A DNA stretch of 64,000 bases. It comes from MGBC120314 sp051877855. Its GTDB lineage: Bacteria; Bacillota; Clostridia; Lachnospirales; Lachnospiraceae. The position numbers and the translations under genes were made by a program. The first letter of the stretch is position 1. Every line of letters starts with the position of its first letter. Where the stretch lies: assembly GCA_051877855.1 (NCBI GenBank), contig JBJEJH010000060.1, positions 1-64,000 on the forward strand. Direction: 5' to 3'. Shown here piece after piece: positions 16,887 through 26,075 of this stretch. Below the pieces are notes generated by a model, which was not told the origin of the DNA, ran no database searches, and worked only from the letters and a program-made list of their open reading frames with translations.

Positions 16887-19508
16887 TTACTCCCTCTCAT
16901 ATCGACTCCAGTTATCGTAGTAAATTACATCGGAATAATCTAATGTATTAATGATCTGCTCGTCTGCAGATCCAAGTGTTAAATTAATTGGATAGAAATA
17001 AAATACATCACTGATTGGTTTTCCGTCCTGAGCAGTACTTGAATCCTGTTCTCTTGTTAATAATGCATTTGCAAGAGCCGGATCACTGGTTAAAGTACCT
17101 CCTTCAGCAACTCGGATGGATCCTGTTGATACAATCAAACCTCTTACGGAGCCTTCAATCGTAACATCTCCATCCACAACAGCTACTCCTCGGAATCCAT
17201 TCGGAATCGTTGCATTACCTGCAATGTACGTTAACGTTGCCGTTGCAGATCCATCGCCACCGGTAATATTCGGCTGGGAATGACTCAATCCTGCATATTG
17301 CGACAATCTTGAATAATTAATCATATTGGAAACCGCCGAACGTGACAATTGCAAATTGTCGATATCACGAACATCGGATGTATATTTATCCTTGGTTTCC
17401 GGATTAAATCTCTTACCAACCGTTGTAACACTAAGATCCTGACACGGAACCAGTTTATAATCATCCAGCTGGTCACGGGTCGCATCGTCCGGAGCACCTG
17501 CAGTATCCACCAAAAGACTCTTCATCAGACGATATCTCTTACGATATACACTTGCATAACCGATACTGACACTTTCCGTTCTCTCCGCATTCAACTGAAC
17601 ATCTGCTTTATCCGCAGCTCCCGTTGCATCTACAAAAGCGCCCACAGAGAACTTCGAATCTACGCTGTACGCTGCAATCGGCTCACTTGGATCATTATTC
17701 TGATCCACTGCATTCTCACGCACACGATCTCTTACCTGTTTATGTATATCCTCCTGACCAAGACCGGTAATGGTATCGGTTGAAAGAATTGCATCCGCAT
17801 AGTAACTCTGTCCCGACGGCGTTGCAAAATTCAAATAATAAAAGTAGTATACCTTATCGCCTTTGGTATAACTCTTTACAATAACCGGATTTGTCGTATT
17901 CAGCCATCCGTTAGAATATGCAAAATACGGACCAATGGTAGTTCCAACACCATTTTTGATGTTATTGGTAATACTTTCAACATTAACTCCCGACGTAGTA
18001 GGATCTTTTCTCGTCGGATTGGATGTACCGGAACCCATATATGCAGCCGGTACAAGATATATATCCTGATTACTCTTTATAGCAAGGGACTCACCGGTTC
18101 GATAATTACTTACACCGGCCAAATCCACATATCCCAATCCATAAATATGTAATGCTTTCATCTTATTCTCAGCATTACCCATAATAACGGATGAGCCCGA
18201 ACCGTTTACAATGATTGCACTACTGGTATTCTGTGCAACACCACCATCCGTTGTATTCGTACCGAATCCATAATAATATCCACCCGTACAGATGACGCTG
18301 CTTTCTTCTCCATCCAGCTGCAAATCATCCTGAAGATACATCTCTGTTCCGGATGCTGTAAGCTGGGAAAAATGAGTATTTCCCGGTGTTGTAGAAGTTT
18401 TCTTCAGCACAATACTGTTACACCAGACTTTTCCTTTACCAAATGTCACCTGTGCACTGTTAGCCGCTGAACTCTTGATTGCAATATTATCCGTTACAAC
18501 AACAGCCATTTTTTCATACCAGTTGTTCGTATTTGGTAAAAATTTAACCGTACAATAATTTACATTGATACCATTTTCTGTACTTCCGCTTGCTTCAATA
18601 GCCGTATTATTACCCGAAGAAACGCATCCATTGACATTAATCACTGCACCTGCTTTATCGAAGTCGATTGTGCGGTTTGCAATCAATACATAATCCAGGA
18701 ATGTATCAATATCTGATTCCGAACTTGCCGGACTTGCAAAGGTAAAATCCCAGTCCGGATACTTAATTACAATGTCAAAGGTATAATTGGATTCAAAATT
18801 CGTCTTTTTATCAATATAATTAATATGTACATCATTAATCGTAATCTCAGGATACTTGATTTCAACACCGGCATCATCAACATAGCTTCCGCCCTCCGGT
18901 TTACATACAATATCTCCCTTAATCTGAAGCTTTGGCTTCTTATCCGGATCGACGGAAGTAACAGTACCCGCAGCATTTTTCTCATCACGTCCAATGATTT
19001 CACAAAGCATATCTTGTACTTTGTCAAACTTTGCTTTTTTATTAATATCCGCATCGTTGGGCTCAAATTTTAATTCCGATGTCGCAAGATCCGTCATCAA
19101 CTGAAGATTATTCGGATCAGACAAAGGATCCTGTTTCACAAGCCCCAGATAGAGCATCACGTTCTTATAATAGGTCTGCTTCAAATAATCATTCAATTCA
19201 TTCTTACCGGTAATCGTGCCTGACGTAAGTTTCGACATTGTATCAACATAGGATTCACCCAGAATACCCAGTGAATTCATACCCAGATCCGCATAGATCT
19301 TGGCCGAATATTCTTCACCTTCATAGAAATTCTGTCTTGACTGGTAATCAATAACCTTCATTCGATATCCGGAAACACTTAATGCAAGAACTAAAGATGC
19401 AAGAAGTCCGATAAAGAGACAAGCAACGATAACGAAAACTAACGTAGAACCATTATCATTTCTGGTATTTCGCATTTTCCTGCCAATGCAATTCCAAAGA
19501 TTCTTCAT
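16887..19508 (-). CDS. Large PilX-like prepilin-type protein (873 aa)
   Basis: The N-terminus has a basic leader (RKMRNTRNDNG) and then STLVFVIVACLFIGLLASLVLALS. This is a PilX/GspK-like membrane segment that lacks the usual Glu5. The rest is a very large extracellular part. Stretches such as VDGDVTIEGSVRGLIVSTG and GVAVVDGDV recall the beta-helical repeats of bactofilin-like or polymer-forming proteins. At 873 residues it is several times longer than ordinary minor pilins. It starts 3 bp after the preceding prepilin stops and has an AGGAGG site. A role as a large pilus tip subunit is inferred from position. Confidence 0.8.
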   Translation of the reverse strand: MKNLWNCIGRKMRNTRNDNGSTLVFVIVACLFIGLLASLVLALSVSGYRMKVIDYQSRQNFYEGEEYSAKIYADLGMNSLGILGESYVDTMSKLTSGTITGKNELNDYLKQTYYKNVMLYLGLVKQDPLSDPNNLQLMTDLATSELKFEPNDADINKKAKFDKVQDMLCEIIGRDEKNAAGTVTSVDPDKKPKLQIKGDIVCKPEGGSYVDDAGVEIKYPEITINDVHINYIDKKTNFESNYTFDIVIKYPDWDFTFASPASSESDIDTFLDYVLIANRTIDFDKAGAVINVNGCVSSGNNTAIEASGSTENGINVNYCTVKFLPNTNNWYEKMAVVVTDNIAIKSSAANSAQVTFGKGKVWCNSIVLKKTSTTPGNTHFSQLTASGTEMYLQDDLQLDGEESSVICTGGYYYGFGTNTTDGGVAQNTSSAIIVNGSGSSVIMGNAENKMKALHIYGLGYVDLAGVSNYRTGESLAIKSNQDIYLVPAAYMGSGTSNPTRKDPTTSGVNVESITNNIKNGVGTTIGPYFAYSNGWLNTTNPVIVKSYTKGDKVYYFYYLNFATPSGQSYYADAILSTDTITGLGQEDIHKQVRDRVRENAVDQNNDPSEPIAAYSVDSKFSVGAFVDATGAADKADVQLNAERTESVSIGYASVYRKRYRLMKSLLVDTAGAPDDATRDQLDDYKLVPCQDLSVTTVGKRFNPETKDKYTSDVRDIDNLQLSRSAVSNMINYSRLSQYAGLSHSQPNITGGDGSATATLTYIAGNATIPNGFRGVAVVDGDVTIEGSVRGLIVSTGSIRVAEGGTLTSDPALANALLTREQDSSTAQDGKPISDVFYFYPINLTLGSADEQIINTLDYSDVIYYDNWSRYERE

Positions 19509-19511
19509 TGC

Positions 19512-21158
19512 TTATTCCTCCTTTACCGTATTAACTGTTGCCACTTTATTTCCTTCATTATCATAAACAATAATTTCCATCTCATATAAATTTGTATGAG
19601 TCTTACTGGTTGAATTAGTCATATAACACTCTGCGGTAATATTATTCGTTGAATTACTAATAATATCACTACTATTGGTATAGAACTGAAAATTAAACTT
19701 TGTCAGCGGTTTTGCCTTAGTTGGTGTTGGCTGTCCCAATGTAAATGAACAGTTCTTAACCTTCGTAGTCAGACTCTTTCCCGCAGACATCGCCTTCGTA
19801 TGTGTAGTATCCTGCACTACAAAGAAGGTACGTAAAACATTCTTGGCATCCACCGGTATTTCGTTCTTAATCTTGATTACATCATTTGCATCTGCTGTTG
19901 AACTTGAATAAATATCAAACGGCGTATACAAAATATAGAAATCCGGAACCTTATCTCCTGTTCCATCCGCCTTATAGGTTTGTTCCGAACCATCTTTATT
20001 CGGCACTTTTATTTCCTGTACAAAAGAAGCCTTCAAGCCGCCTAATCCCTCATAATATCCTTCCGCACCCGCGGTTGTAGGAATTTCATGAAGATAGCTG
20101 ATGGTGTACTCCGAACCGGTTACAGAAATCGTATACTTCGTTACCGCACCATCCTCGTGACCATTCATGCCTGCCATGATTGTACTCAGATTCTTTCCGT
20201 AAGGCATTCCGTTTGCTTTAAGAAGCGGCATATCAAAGTTGAATGTGTACTTGATTGAAACTAAACAATAATACTTTACGCCACCGGAAACTAACTTCTG
20301 CTGAAAATCAAACTCCGTTTCCTTTTGAATATCAATGGAGCTCGTGATACCTGTATACGGGATATATCTTGCACAAAACGTGGATTCAACATTGTGCGCA
20401 TCCACCTGTGCCAATGCTGCTTTACCAACATTTTCCGCCGCTACCGCTTTACAGATTACATTGAGCATATCTTCCGCAACGTTAATGTCATACTGGTTAA
20501 TATCTTCCGAAAGAATAACACTGGTACCATCGTAAATGTTCTTTACTTCCGGAACAACAAAGGAATTGGTACCGACATTCTCATTGATGATATAAATTCC
20601 ATCCGTTCTTACAACTGCTCCATCCTTACCATACGCACTCTGCTCATAAGTTGTTTTACGAGGGTCCGTTGCATCATGTGTTGAAGGATCATCCAGTACC
20701 TTTCCGATTTCAGAATTTTTTGCTGTATTAATGGACTTTAAGGTAACATCTACCGTATAATCACCAAAGCCACTCACCGCATTTACTCTGGAATTATAAT
20801 CAAAATTAGCGATATCATTGAAAAGAATGGTACGAACGCCGCTTGTAGAATCCGTTGTATCCACTCCACTCTTCACAACCATCTTGCCGCTGCCGGGGTC
20901 TGCCGGATCCGGTTCTTTTTCTGCATATAATGCTAACAAGCCGTTGGATCCATCCAGTGGGGTGGCACGAAATACTTCTGCAACTTCCTGGGCAACATCC
21001 TCTGCCATCTGCAGTTTAGATGTTTTCAAATAAGTTCTTGCAGCAAGAACAAATCCGTTGAACAGCACGGTTCCAACAATCGATAAGATGCCGATTGCAA
21101 CAAGCAATTCAACCAATGTAAATCCATCATTTCCATGAAGTGATCTGTTTGTTTTCAT
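19512..21158 (-). CDS. Large minor prepilin (PilW-like, 548 aa)
   Basis: After a leader ending in SLHGNDG the protein continues FTLVELLVAIGILSIVGTVL. This is a clear class III signal with Glu at mature position 5. The mature part is over 500 residues, about twice the size of a typical PilW/ComGF-type minor pilin. The start at 21158 follows CAGGAG; a TTG seven codons upstream is less likely. It lies between the pilO-like gene and the PilX-like gene. Confidence 0.85.
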   Translation of the reverse strand: MKTNRSLHGNDGFTLVELLVAIGILSIVGTVLFNGFVLAARTYLKTSKLQMAEDVAQEVAEVFRATPLDGSNGLLALYAEKEPDPADPGSGKMVVKSGVDTTDSTSGVRTILFNDIANFDYNSRVNAVSGFGDYTVDVTLKSINTAKNSEIGKVLDDPSTHDATDPRKTTYEQSAYGKDGAVVRTDGIYIINENVGTNSFVVPEVKNIYDGTSVILSEDINQYDINVAEDMLNVICKAVAAENVGKAALAQVDAHNVESTFCARYIPYTGITSSIDIQKETEFDFQQKLVSGGVKYYCLVSIKYTFNFDMPLLKANGMPYGKNLSTIMAGMNGHEDGAVTKYTISVTGSEYTISYLHEIPTTAGAEGYYEGLGGLKASFVQEIKVPNKDGSEQTYKADGTGDKVPDFYILYTPFDIYSSSTADANDVIKIKNEIPVDAKNVLRTFFVVQDTTHTKAMSAGKSLTTKVKNCSFTLGQPTPTKAKPLTKFNFQFYTNSSDIISNSTNNITAECYMTNSTSKTHTNLYEMEIIVYDNEGNKVATVNTVKEE

Positions 21159-21253
21159 ATGCACACTCCTGTAAATCAAATTCTAAAAAAATCCACTCAA
21201 TACTCTATAACTACAAGTAAGCATCGCAACAGAATCGTTGCGATGCTGCTTAA

Positions 21254-22360
21254 TTAACGATATATCGTAACCTTTCCTTCACGCTTACCGGCAGTAAAAC
21301 GCGGAGAATTTGTATCATCTTCGGATACTAATACGTTCAACTCCATATCAGTGTTATTGATAATATTAGCTTTTACAGCAACCTTATCCTTGTTATTCTC
21401 TCTTGGTGAGCTCTTAACAAGAAGATCTAAAGTCTCGCCCGGCTTAAATGCAACACCCTTCTCGTAATTCTTTGCCGGATACTGTTTGCCGTCAACTTCA
21501 TAAGAAACGGTGTACTTTCCTTCTTTTCCATCAAATGTGATCGTAACTTCAGAAGACTTATTTTCATCCGTACTTACAGAATCCTTTGCCTTTGCATCAA
21601 TGGATGTTCCTACAATAACAGCGTCCATTGTGGATTCATTCGGATTAATCGCAATACAAAAATCATAATCGGTAAGAATATAACTTCCGTTCACAGCCTG
21701 TGTCTGTGTAGCACTCATTACAATATCAGAGTCAAAGATATTACCTACACCAACAGGCATATCAACTTTAACATCAGGCACAGTACTCTCCGGAGTAAGT
21801 AGATAGTAATGACTTAACGCAATATCTCCCTTACAAACCTGATTTGCCTCATCATACTGCACATTTACAGAATCAAGCGATGTCTGACTCTTAATATTGA
21901 GTACAGAAGCCAATAAATTCTTAAATTCAGCATAATCACCTTCAAAACTTATAGAAATAGCATTCATCACACCGGATGTATTCTGTTCTGTCTTGAACGT
22001 ATACACAACAGCAGGTGTTGCCAATGAATAATGTTCAAACCATGCCTCTGTTGCTTTTTCAATGTTATCTAATGTCGTAATTAAGTATTCCTGTGAAAAA
22101 TCTTTCTCATACTTCGTTAAGATCTCAGCCTTGCGGTTGATATATTCTTCTGTCTTTTTCTTGTATTCATCACGTTTCTTCTGATGTTCAATCAGCGTTG
22201 TATACTCTTCATCATACTGCTTCGTCTGCTCCTGGTAAGAAGACTTCTGTTCAGAGAAATTTCTCCACCCGAAAAAATATGCTGCAGCTATAATCGCGAT
22301 GGCTGCAATGAGATATATCAATTGTTTATCCCTATCAGAAACTTCCATATTTAAACTCAT
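21254..22360 (-). CDS. PilO-like pilus assembly membrane protein
   Basis: The 368-aa product has one N-terminal membrane helix at about residues 14-31 (LIYLIAAIAIIAAAYFFGW). A long charged coiled coil follows at about 35-85 (KKRDEYKKKTEEYINRKAEI), then a ferredoxin-like PilO type domain. That architecture is the PilO pattern, in which the protein bridges PilN and the pilus in the alignment complex. The last 130 residues (DGKEGKYTVSYEVDGKQY) form an extra beta-rich domain not found in standard PilO proteins of about 200 residues. It follows the pilM-pilN fusion by 19 bp. Confidence 0.75.
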   Translation of the reverse strand: MSLNMEVSDRDKQLIYLIAAIAIIAAAYFFGWRNFSEQKSSYQEQTKQYDEEYTTLIEHQKKRDEYKKKTEEYINRKAEILTKYEKDFSQEYLITTLDNIEKATEAWFEHYSLATPAVVYTFKTEQNTSGVMNAISISFEGDYAEFKNLLASVLNIKSQTSLDSVNVQYDEANQVCKGDIALSHYYLLTPESTVPDVKVDMPVGVGNIFDSDIVMSATQTQAVNGSYILTDYDFCIAINPNESTMDAVIVGTSIDAKAKDSVSTDENKSSEVTITFDGKEGKYTVSYEVDGKQYPAKNYEKGVAFKPGETLDLLVKSSPRENNKDKVAVKANIINNTDMELNVLVSEDDTNSPRFTAGKREGKVTIYR

Positions 22361-22379
22361 TTTCTATTCCTCCATCACA

Positions 22380-24014
22380 TTAATTTGCTGTTGCAACATC
22401 CACCGGTTGAATAACTTCTTCTAATCTTCCCAGATCATAAAAAGCACATACAAATGAAAACTCTACGACAACATTCTCATTGTCGTCAACATTCTCACGA
22501 ATACTGTCACTGAATACGCCGGAAACATTTTGTATTGTTTTAACCTGCTGAATAAATTTCGCAACCGCATCCTTGCTTCCCGCTTCACCATTCAGTGTTA
22601 CACTACCATTTTTTATCGTCATGGATTTAATCTGAGTTCCCTTCGGCATTACCTTTTCAAGATCTTCCAAAAACTGAAGGATTACTTCATTGTTGTTCAC
22701 GGTCATTGCATAGAATTCATTCGCATCATCATAGCCTGCCTTTGCCTGATTATAATCATTCATGACAACTTCAATGGACTTAATGCCTTCTAACCGAGCC
22801 TTTGCATCTTCCATTTCCTGTTTGGCTACATTCATCTGAACAAACGGAATGATCATTACAAATGCTGCGATAATGATGGCACCGCCAAGCACTAAGCCCA
22901 TCTGGTTGAATTCACCCGATCCCTTCTTATCCGTCACCATGGAGGTTGGAACAAAATTAATCGGCGAAATTACGGCACCAATATTTGCAATATATGCGGT
23001 AAGCATGGTCTCTTCAACATAAGTCTTCTTATCCGCAGTTACACCCTTAAGGAAGCTGATACTTTCTACCGGTGCACTTAACGTATTTCTAAACAATTCT
23101 TCCAAACCAAGAATATATGTAGCATTACCAACGATGTATGCCATATCAATCGGCTTATTGGAGTTACGGGACATCTGGTAATCCATAATACGTGATACAT
23201 TCGAAATCAGATATTTTAAGGATTCCGTAATCTCATCGCCGTCAAATTCCGGATGAATCAGCTGTTCTTTCTGCAAAATATCCAGTGCTACATCATAGTT
23301 GAAAATCTTACGTTTTTCCATTACGGCATTAACAATCATTGTCTTACCATAAGGAACGGTACGTTGTAACTGAAGTACGTCTTTATCAAACACACTGATG
23401 ATGGTGGAATCATTTTCAATCTGAATCATTACACTGGATTCAACATCGGACTGAAGCTTCAAAAGCTGCAATGTGGAGTTACCAAGGTAGTCAATGGCAA
23501 CCACATGCCATCCCATGGTCGATGCAAAATCATAATAATCTTCAAGCATCTTACTTGGTACAGCCGCAACCATCAGTTTTAATTTTTTATCTTTTTTGTT
23601 ATCCGGGTTTTCCACAACTTCAAGTGTACTGCTCTCGATAACGTATTCTTCTATATTAACAGGGAAATACTCTGTTGCATTCATCTTAATAATCGAAGCA
23701 ATCTTCTTCTTAGGAACAAATGGAATAATAACTTCCTTGGTCGCAATCTTTGAAGAAGAAAGTGTAAATATAACATTCGTTGTCGTAATGCCCTGTTTCT
23801 GTAACAGAACCGTAAGTTCCTTCGCAATCGCATTACGATCTCGGATGATACCATCACGATATGCTCTGGCCGGAATTGGAATACTGAATACCTTATGTAC
23901 AATTAATCCCTTATTGGTCTTGGTAACTTCACAGACCTTCGCAAACTCATTATTAAAATTAACTGTCAAGAATCTGTTCTTCTGATTACCCGACTTTCTA
24001 TTATCCTTAGCCAT
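22380..24014 (-). CDS. PilM-PilN fusion protein
   Basis: The first 345 residues look like PilM, the actin-like cytoplasmic ATPase fold protein of type IV pili (KKKIASIIKMNATEYFPV is typical, as is IDYLGNSTLQLLKL). A membrane helix follows at about 375-395 (MGLVLGGAIIIAAFVMIIPF). After it comes a PilN-like part: a coiled coil (KQEMEDAKARLEGI) and a ferredoxin-like domain ending near residue 530 (MPKGTQIKSMTIKNGSVTLNGEA). PilM binds the PilN N-terminus in other organisms, so a fusion keeps natural partners together. A TAGGAGG site precedes the ATG. The gene lies between pilA and the pilO-like gene. Confidence 0.85.
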   Translation of the reverse strand: MAKDNRKSGNQKNRFLTVNFNNEFAKVCEVTKTNKGLIVHKVFSIPIPARAYRDGIIRDRNAIAKELTVLLQKQGITTTNVIFTLSSSKIATKEVIIPFVPKKKIASIIKMNATEYFPVNIEEYVIESSTLEVVENPDNKKDKKLKLMVAAVPSKMLEDYYDFASTMGWHVVAIDYLGNSTLQLLKLQSDVESSVMIQIENDSTIISVFDKDVLQLQRTVPYGKTMIVNAVMEKRKIFNYDVALDILQKEQLIHPEFDGDEITESLKYLISNVSRIMDYQMSRNSNKPIDMAYIVGNATYILGLEELFRNTLSAPVESISFLKGVTADKKTYVEETMLTAYIANIGAVISPINFVPTSMVTDKKGSGEFNQMGLVLGGAIIIAAFVMIIPFVQMNVAKQEMEDAKARLEGIKSIEVVMNDYNQAKAGYDDANEFYAMTVNNNEVILQFLEDLEKVMPKGTQIKSMTIKNGSVTLNGEAGSKDAVAKFIQQVKTIQNVSGVFSDSIRENVDDNENVVVEFSFVCAFYDLGRLEEVIQPVDVATAN

Positions 24015-24104
24015 TCTATGCCTCCTAAAAATACTATTCTACAAGCATTCAAAACATATAAAACCATTAAATTACATATACAACTAAAACCCAAGAAATC
24101 ATCC

Positions 24105-24171
24105 AAGACATTCCGGAAGAAGACTCTGCTTCAGGGTACCCGCTCCGAGTTCATCTTTTCCGGAATATCTT
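24105..24171. repeat. Long imperfect hairpin between pilA and the pilM-pilN gene
   Basis: The arms AAGACATTCCGGAAGAAGA (24105-24123) and TCTTTTCCGGAATATCTT (24154-24171) pair over about 16 of 18 positions around a central 9-bp perfect block, TTCCGGAAT with its complement. An inner GGGTACCC palindrome lies in the loop. There is no T-run, so it is not a standard terminator. It could act as an RNA processing or stability element that keeps pilA transcripts higher than those of the downstream genes. Confidence 0.7.
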
Positions 24172-24190
24172 GTACAATCTTTATAAATAA

Positions 24191-24643
24191 CTATCTAGTT
24201 ACAGAGAATGTAGACGGAGCCAAAGCACCGGTTGCACCATTTGCAGTAACTGTAACCTTTCCTGTTGTTGTATTGATTGCAATATCTAACTGAGTGCATC
24301 CTGATGCTGCATTAGACTCAAGCTTGATATTGGTGTATCCAACAATATTCTGAATAACATCCAAGAACTTTGTTGAATCCGGAGTAGATGAAGCCGCTGT
24401 CTGAGTACCAGATGTAATTACAGGATATGATGTAATAGACTTTGCATCGGTAATATCCTGATCAGCATATGCTGTTGCAACAGCTGTAGCAACTGTCTCG
24501 ATTGCCTGCTTATCCTTAGAAATCTTAGCCTTGTCAAGCTGTCCGAGTACAGAAGGTGCAAGAACACCTACCAAAATAGCCATAATCGCAATAACAACGA
24601 TTAACTCTACTAATGAGAAACCATTATTGTTCATCTTCTTCAT
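24191..24643 (-). CDS. pilA: Major type IV pilin (PilA-like)
   Basis: This 150-aa prepilin has a short leader MKKMNNNG and then FSLVELIVVIAIMAILVGVL. Cleavage would be after Gly8, Glu is at mature position 5, and the alpha-1 helix continues into QLDKAKISKDKQAIETVATAV. Its size, single small globular domain and position next to pilC fit the major subunit. Only one late Cys is visible, so there is no disulphide loop of the Pseudomonas type. The ATG at 24643 is about 11 bases after GGAGG; an upstream ATG overlaps the ribosome site. Confidence 0.9.
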   Translation of the reverse strand: MKKMNNNGFSLVELIVVIAIMAILVGVLAPSVLGQLDKAKISKDKQAIETVATAVATAYADQDITDAKSITSYPVITSGTQTAASSTPDSTKFLDVIQNIVGYTNIKLESNAASGCTQLDIAINTTTGKVTVTANGATGALAPSTFSVTR

Positions 24644-24733
24644 AATAATAATTACCTCCATCTTTCATATTAATTAATATTAATAATATATAATTAATCA
24701 GTCTGTGGGTACTACAGACCAAATTAATCCAAA

Positions 24734-25951
24734 TTAACCGATTCCTTCGTACATCGATGTCATTGGGGTATAAATCGCAAGCACAACCACCAATACAACG
24801 CAGGCCATAACAACTGTAATTGCCGGTTCCAGTACCGCCGTCAGCTGCTGTGTTGCATTTTCTACTTCTTCGTCATAGTAATTTGCGCAGCTCTCAAGCA
24901 TCTGCTCCAAGTTACCGGTTTCCTCTCCGATACCAACCATGTGGCAAATCATCGGCGGAAAGAGTTTCGTACGTTTCAACTCCGAAGAAAGCGAGGAACC
25001 CAAAGACACATTATCTCTTACATCAAGAAGGGCTTCCTTATATAAGATGTTATCCATGGTCTTCGCACAGATATCCAGCGAATCCATCATCGACATACCT
25101 GCCATCAGAAGTGTCTGCAGTGTCTGTGCAAATCGTGCGCAGGCTGTCTTCATTACCAGATTTTTCACTACCGGAAGCTTAATCTGTGCCTTTGCAATAA
25201 TATATGTACCTTGCTTACTGCGAGCAAACACCATAAACGCAACTACGATCGCAACCACAATAGCAATCAGGAAATACCACCTCTGGATTACGAAATTACT
25301 GGAACTAATCAAGATTCTTGTCATAATCGGCAGTTCCATATCCATCGACTCAAACATATCCACGAAGGTAGGCATTACGAAAGCCAGAATCGCAACCACA
25401 ACCAGGATCAAAACCACAATCAAGATGGCCGGATAAGTCAATGCCTTCTTAACCAAGCTCTTTAAGTGATTGTCCTTCTCGAACTGTACTGCCATTCGGG
25501 ACATAGCTACTTCCAAGCTACCGGAAGCTTCACCCGCTTCCACCATGCTTAAGAATAAGCCATTAAAGATCTCCGAATGATACGAAAAGGCTCTCGAAAG
25601 AGTATCACCCTTTTCTACCGCATCTCTCGTATCTTCCAATGCCTTCGCCAACTTCTTGTTCTCGGTCTGCTCCGCAAGCATATCCAAAGCCTGAACAATA
25701 CTTACACCAGCCTCGATAATACTTACAAACTGTCTACAGAATACGCACAAGTCTCTCGAAGATACTTTTTTCTGACCCAATTTGAACGGGAGCTCAATCT
25801 CCTTGTCCAAGGCACCGGCCTCATTAATGTTGAGAAGCATTCCGCCCTCTGCCTTAATCATCTGCTTTGCTTCTTCAATATCAACCGCATTTACACTTGC
25901 TTTCTTTTCTTTGCCATCCGGCATCAACGCGCTGTAATTAAAAGTAGCCAT
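24734..25951 (-). CDS. pilC: Type IV pilus inner membrane platform protein PilC (GspF family)
   Basis: PilC (405 aa, usual length) is the polytopic membrane platform that couples the extension ATPase to pilin insertion. The N-terminal part is typical (SRDLCVFCRQFVSIIEAGVSI). Two GspF repeats each end in a conserved block: VEAGEASGSLEVAMSRMA in the first and VGIGEETGNLEQMLESCA in the second. Membrane helices follow them (ALTYPAILIVVLILVVVAIL and the C-terminal LEPAITVVMACVVLVVVLAI). A GGAGAAAG site lies before the ATG. It is the first gene of the pilus operon in this window, right after a strong promoter. Confidence 0.95.
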   Translation of the reverse strand: MATFNYSALMPDGKEKKASVNAVDIEEAKQMIKAEGGMLLNINEAGALDKEIELPFKLGQKKVSSRDLCVFCRQFVSIIEAGVSIVQALDMLAEQTENKKLAKALEDTRDAVEKGDTLSRAFSYHSEIFNGLFLSMVEAGEASGSLEVAMSRMAVQFEKDNHLKSLVKKALTYPAILIVVLILVVVAILAFVMPTFVDMFESMDMELPIMTRILISSSNFVIQRWYFLIAIVVAIVVAFMVFARSKQGTYIIAKAQIKLPVVKNLVMKTACARFAQTLQTLLMAGMSMMDSLDICAKTMDNILYKEALLDVRDNVSLGSSLSSELKRTKLFPPMICHMVGIGEETGNLEQMLESCANYYDEEVENATQQLTAVLEPAITVVMACVVLVVVLAIYTPMTSMYEGIG

Positions 25952-26003
25952 TCTTTCTCCTATCCGTTATTATTTTCTTAACAATTGTTCCATTATTATC
26001 CAA

Positions 26004-26032
26004 GTATAACACATATATTTTCATTTGTAAAT
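26004..26032 (-). promoter_or_regulatory. Promoter of the pilus operon
   Basis: On the minus strand TTTACA (26027-26032) and TATACT (26004-26009) are 17 bases apart. Each matches the sigma-A consensus at 5 of 6. The surrounding DNA is very AT rich. Transcription would start near 25997, about 45 bp before pilC. Confidence 0.8.
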
Positions 26033-26075
26033 TTTTTATATAATTTTTTTTACATTTTTTTAATTTTTGTTTCAT

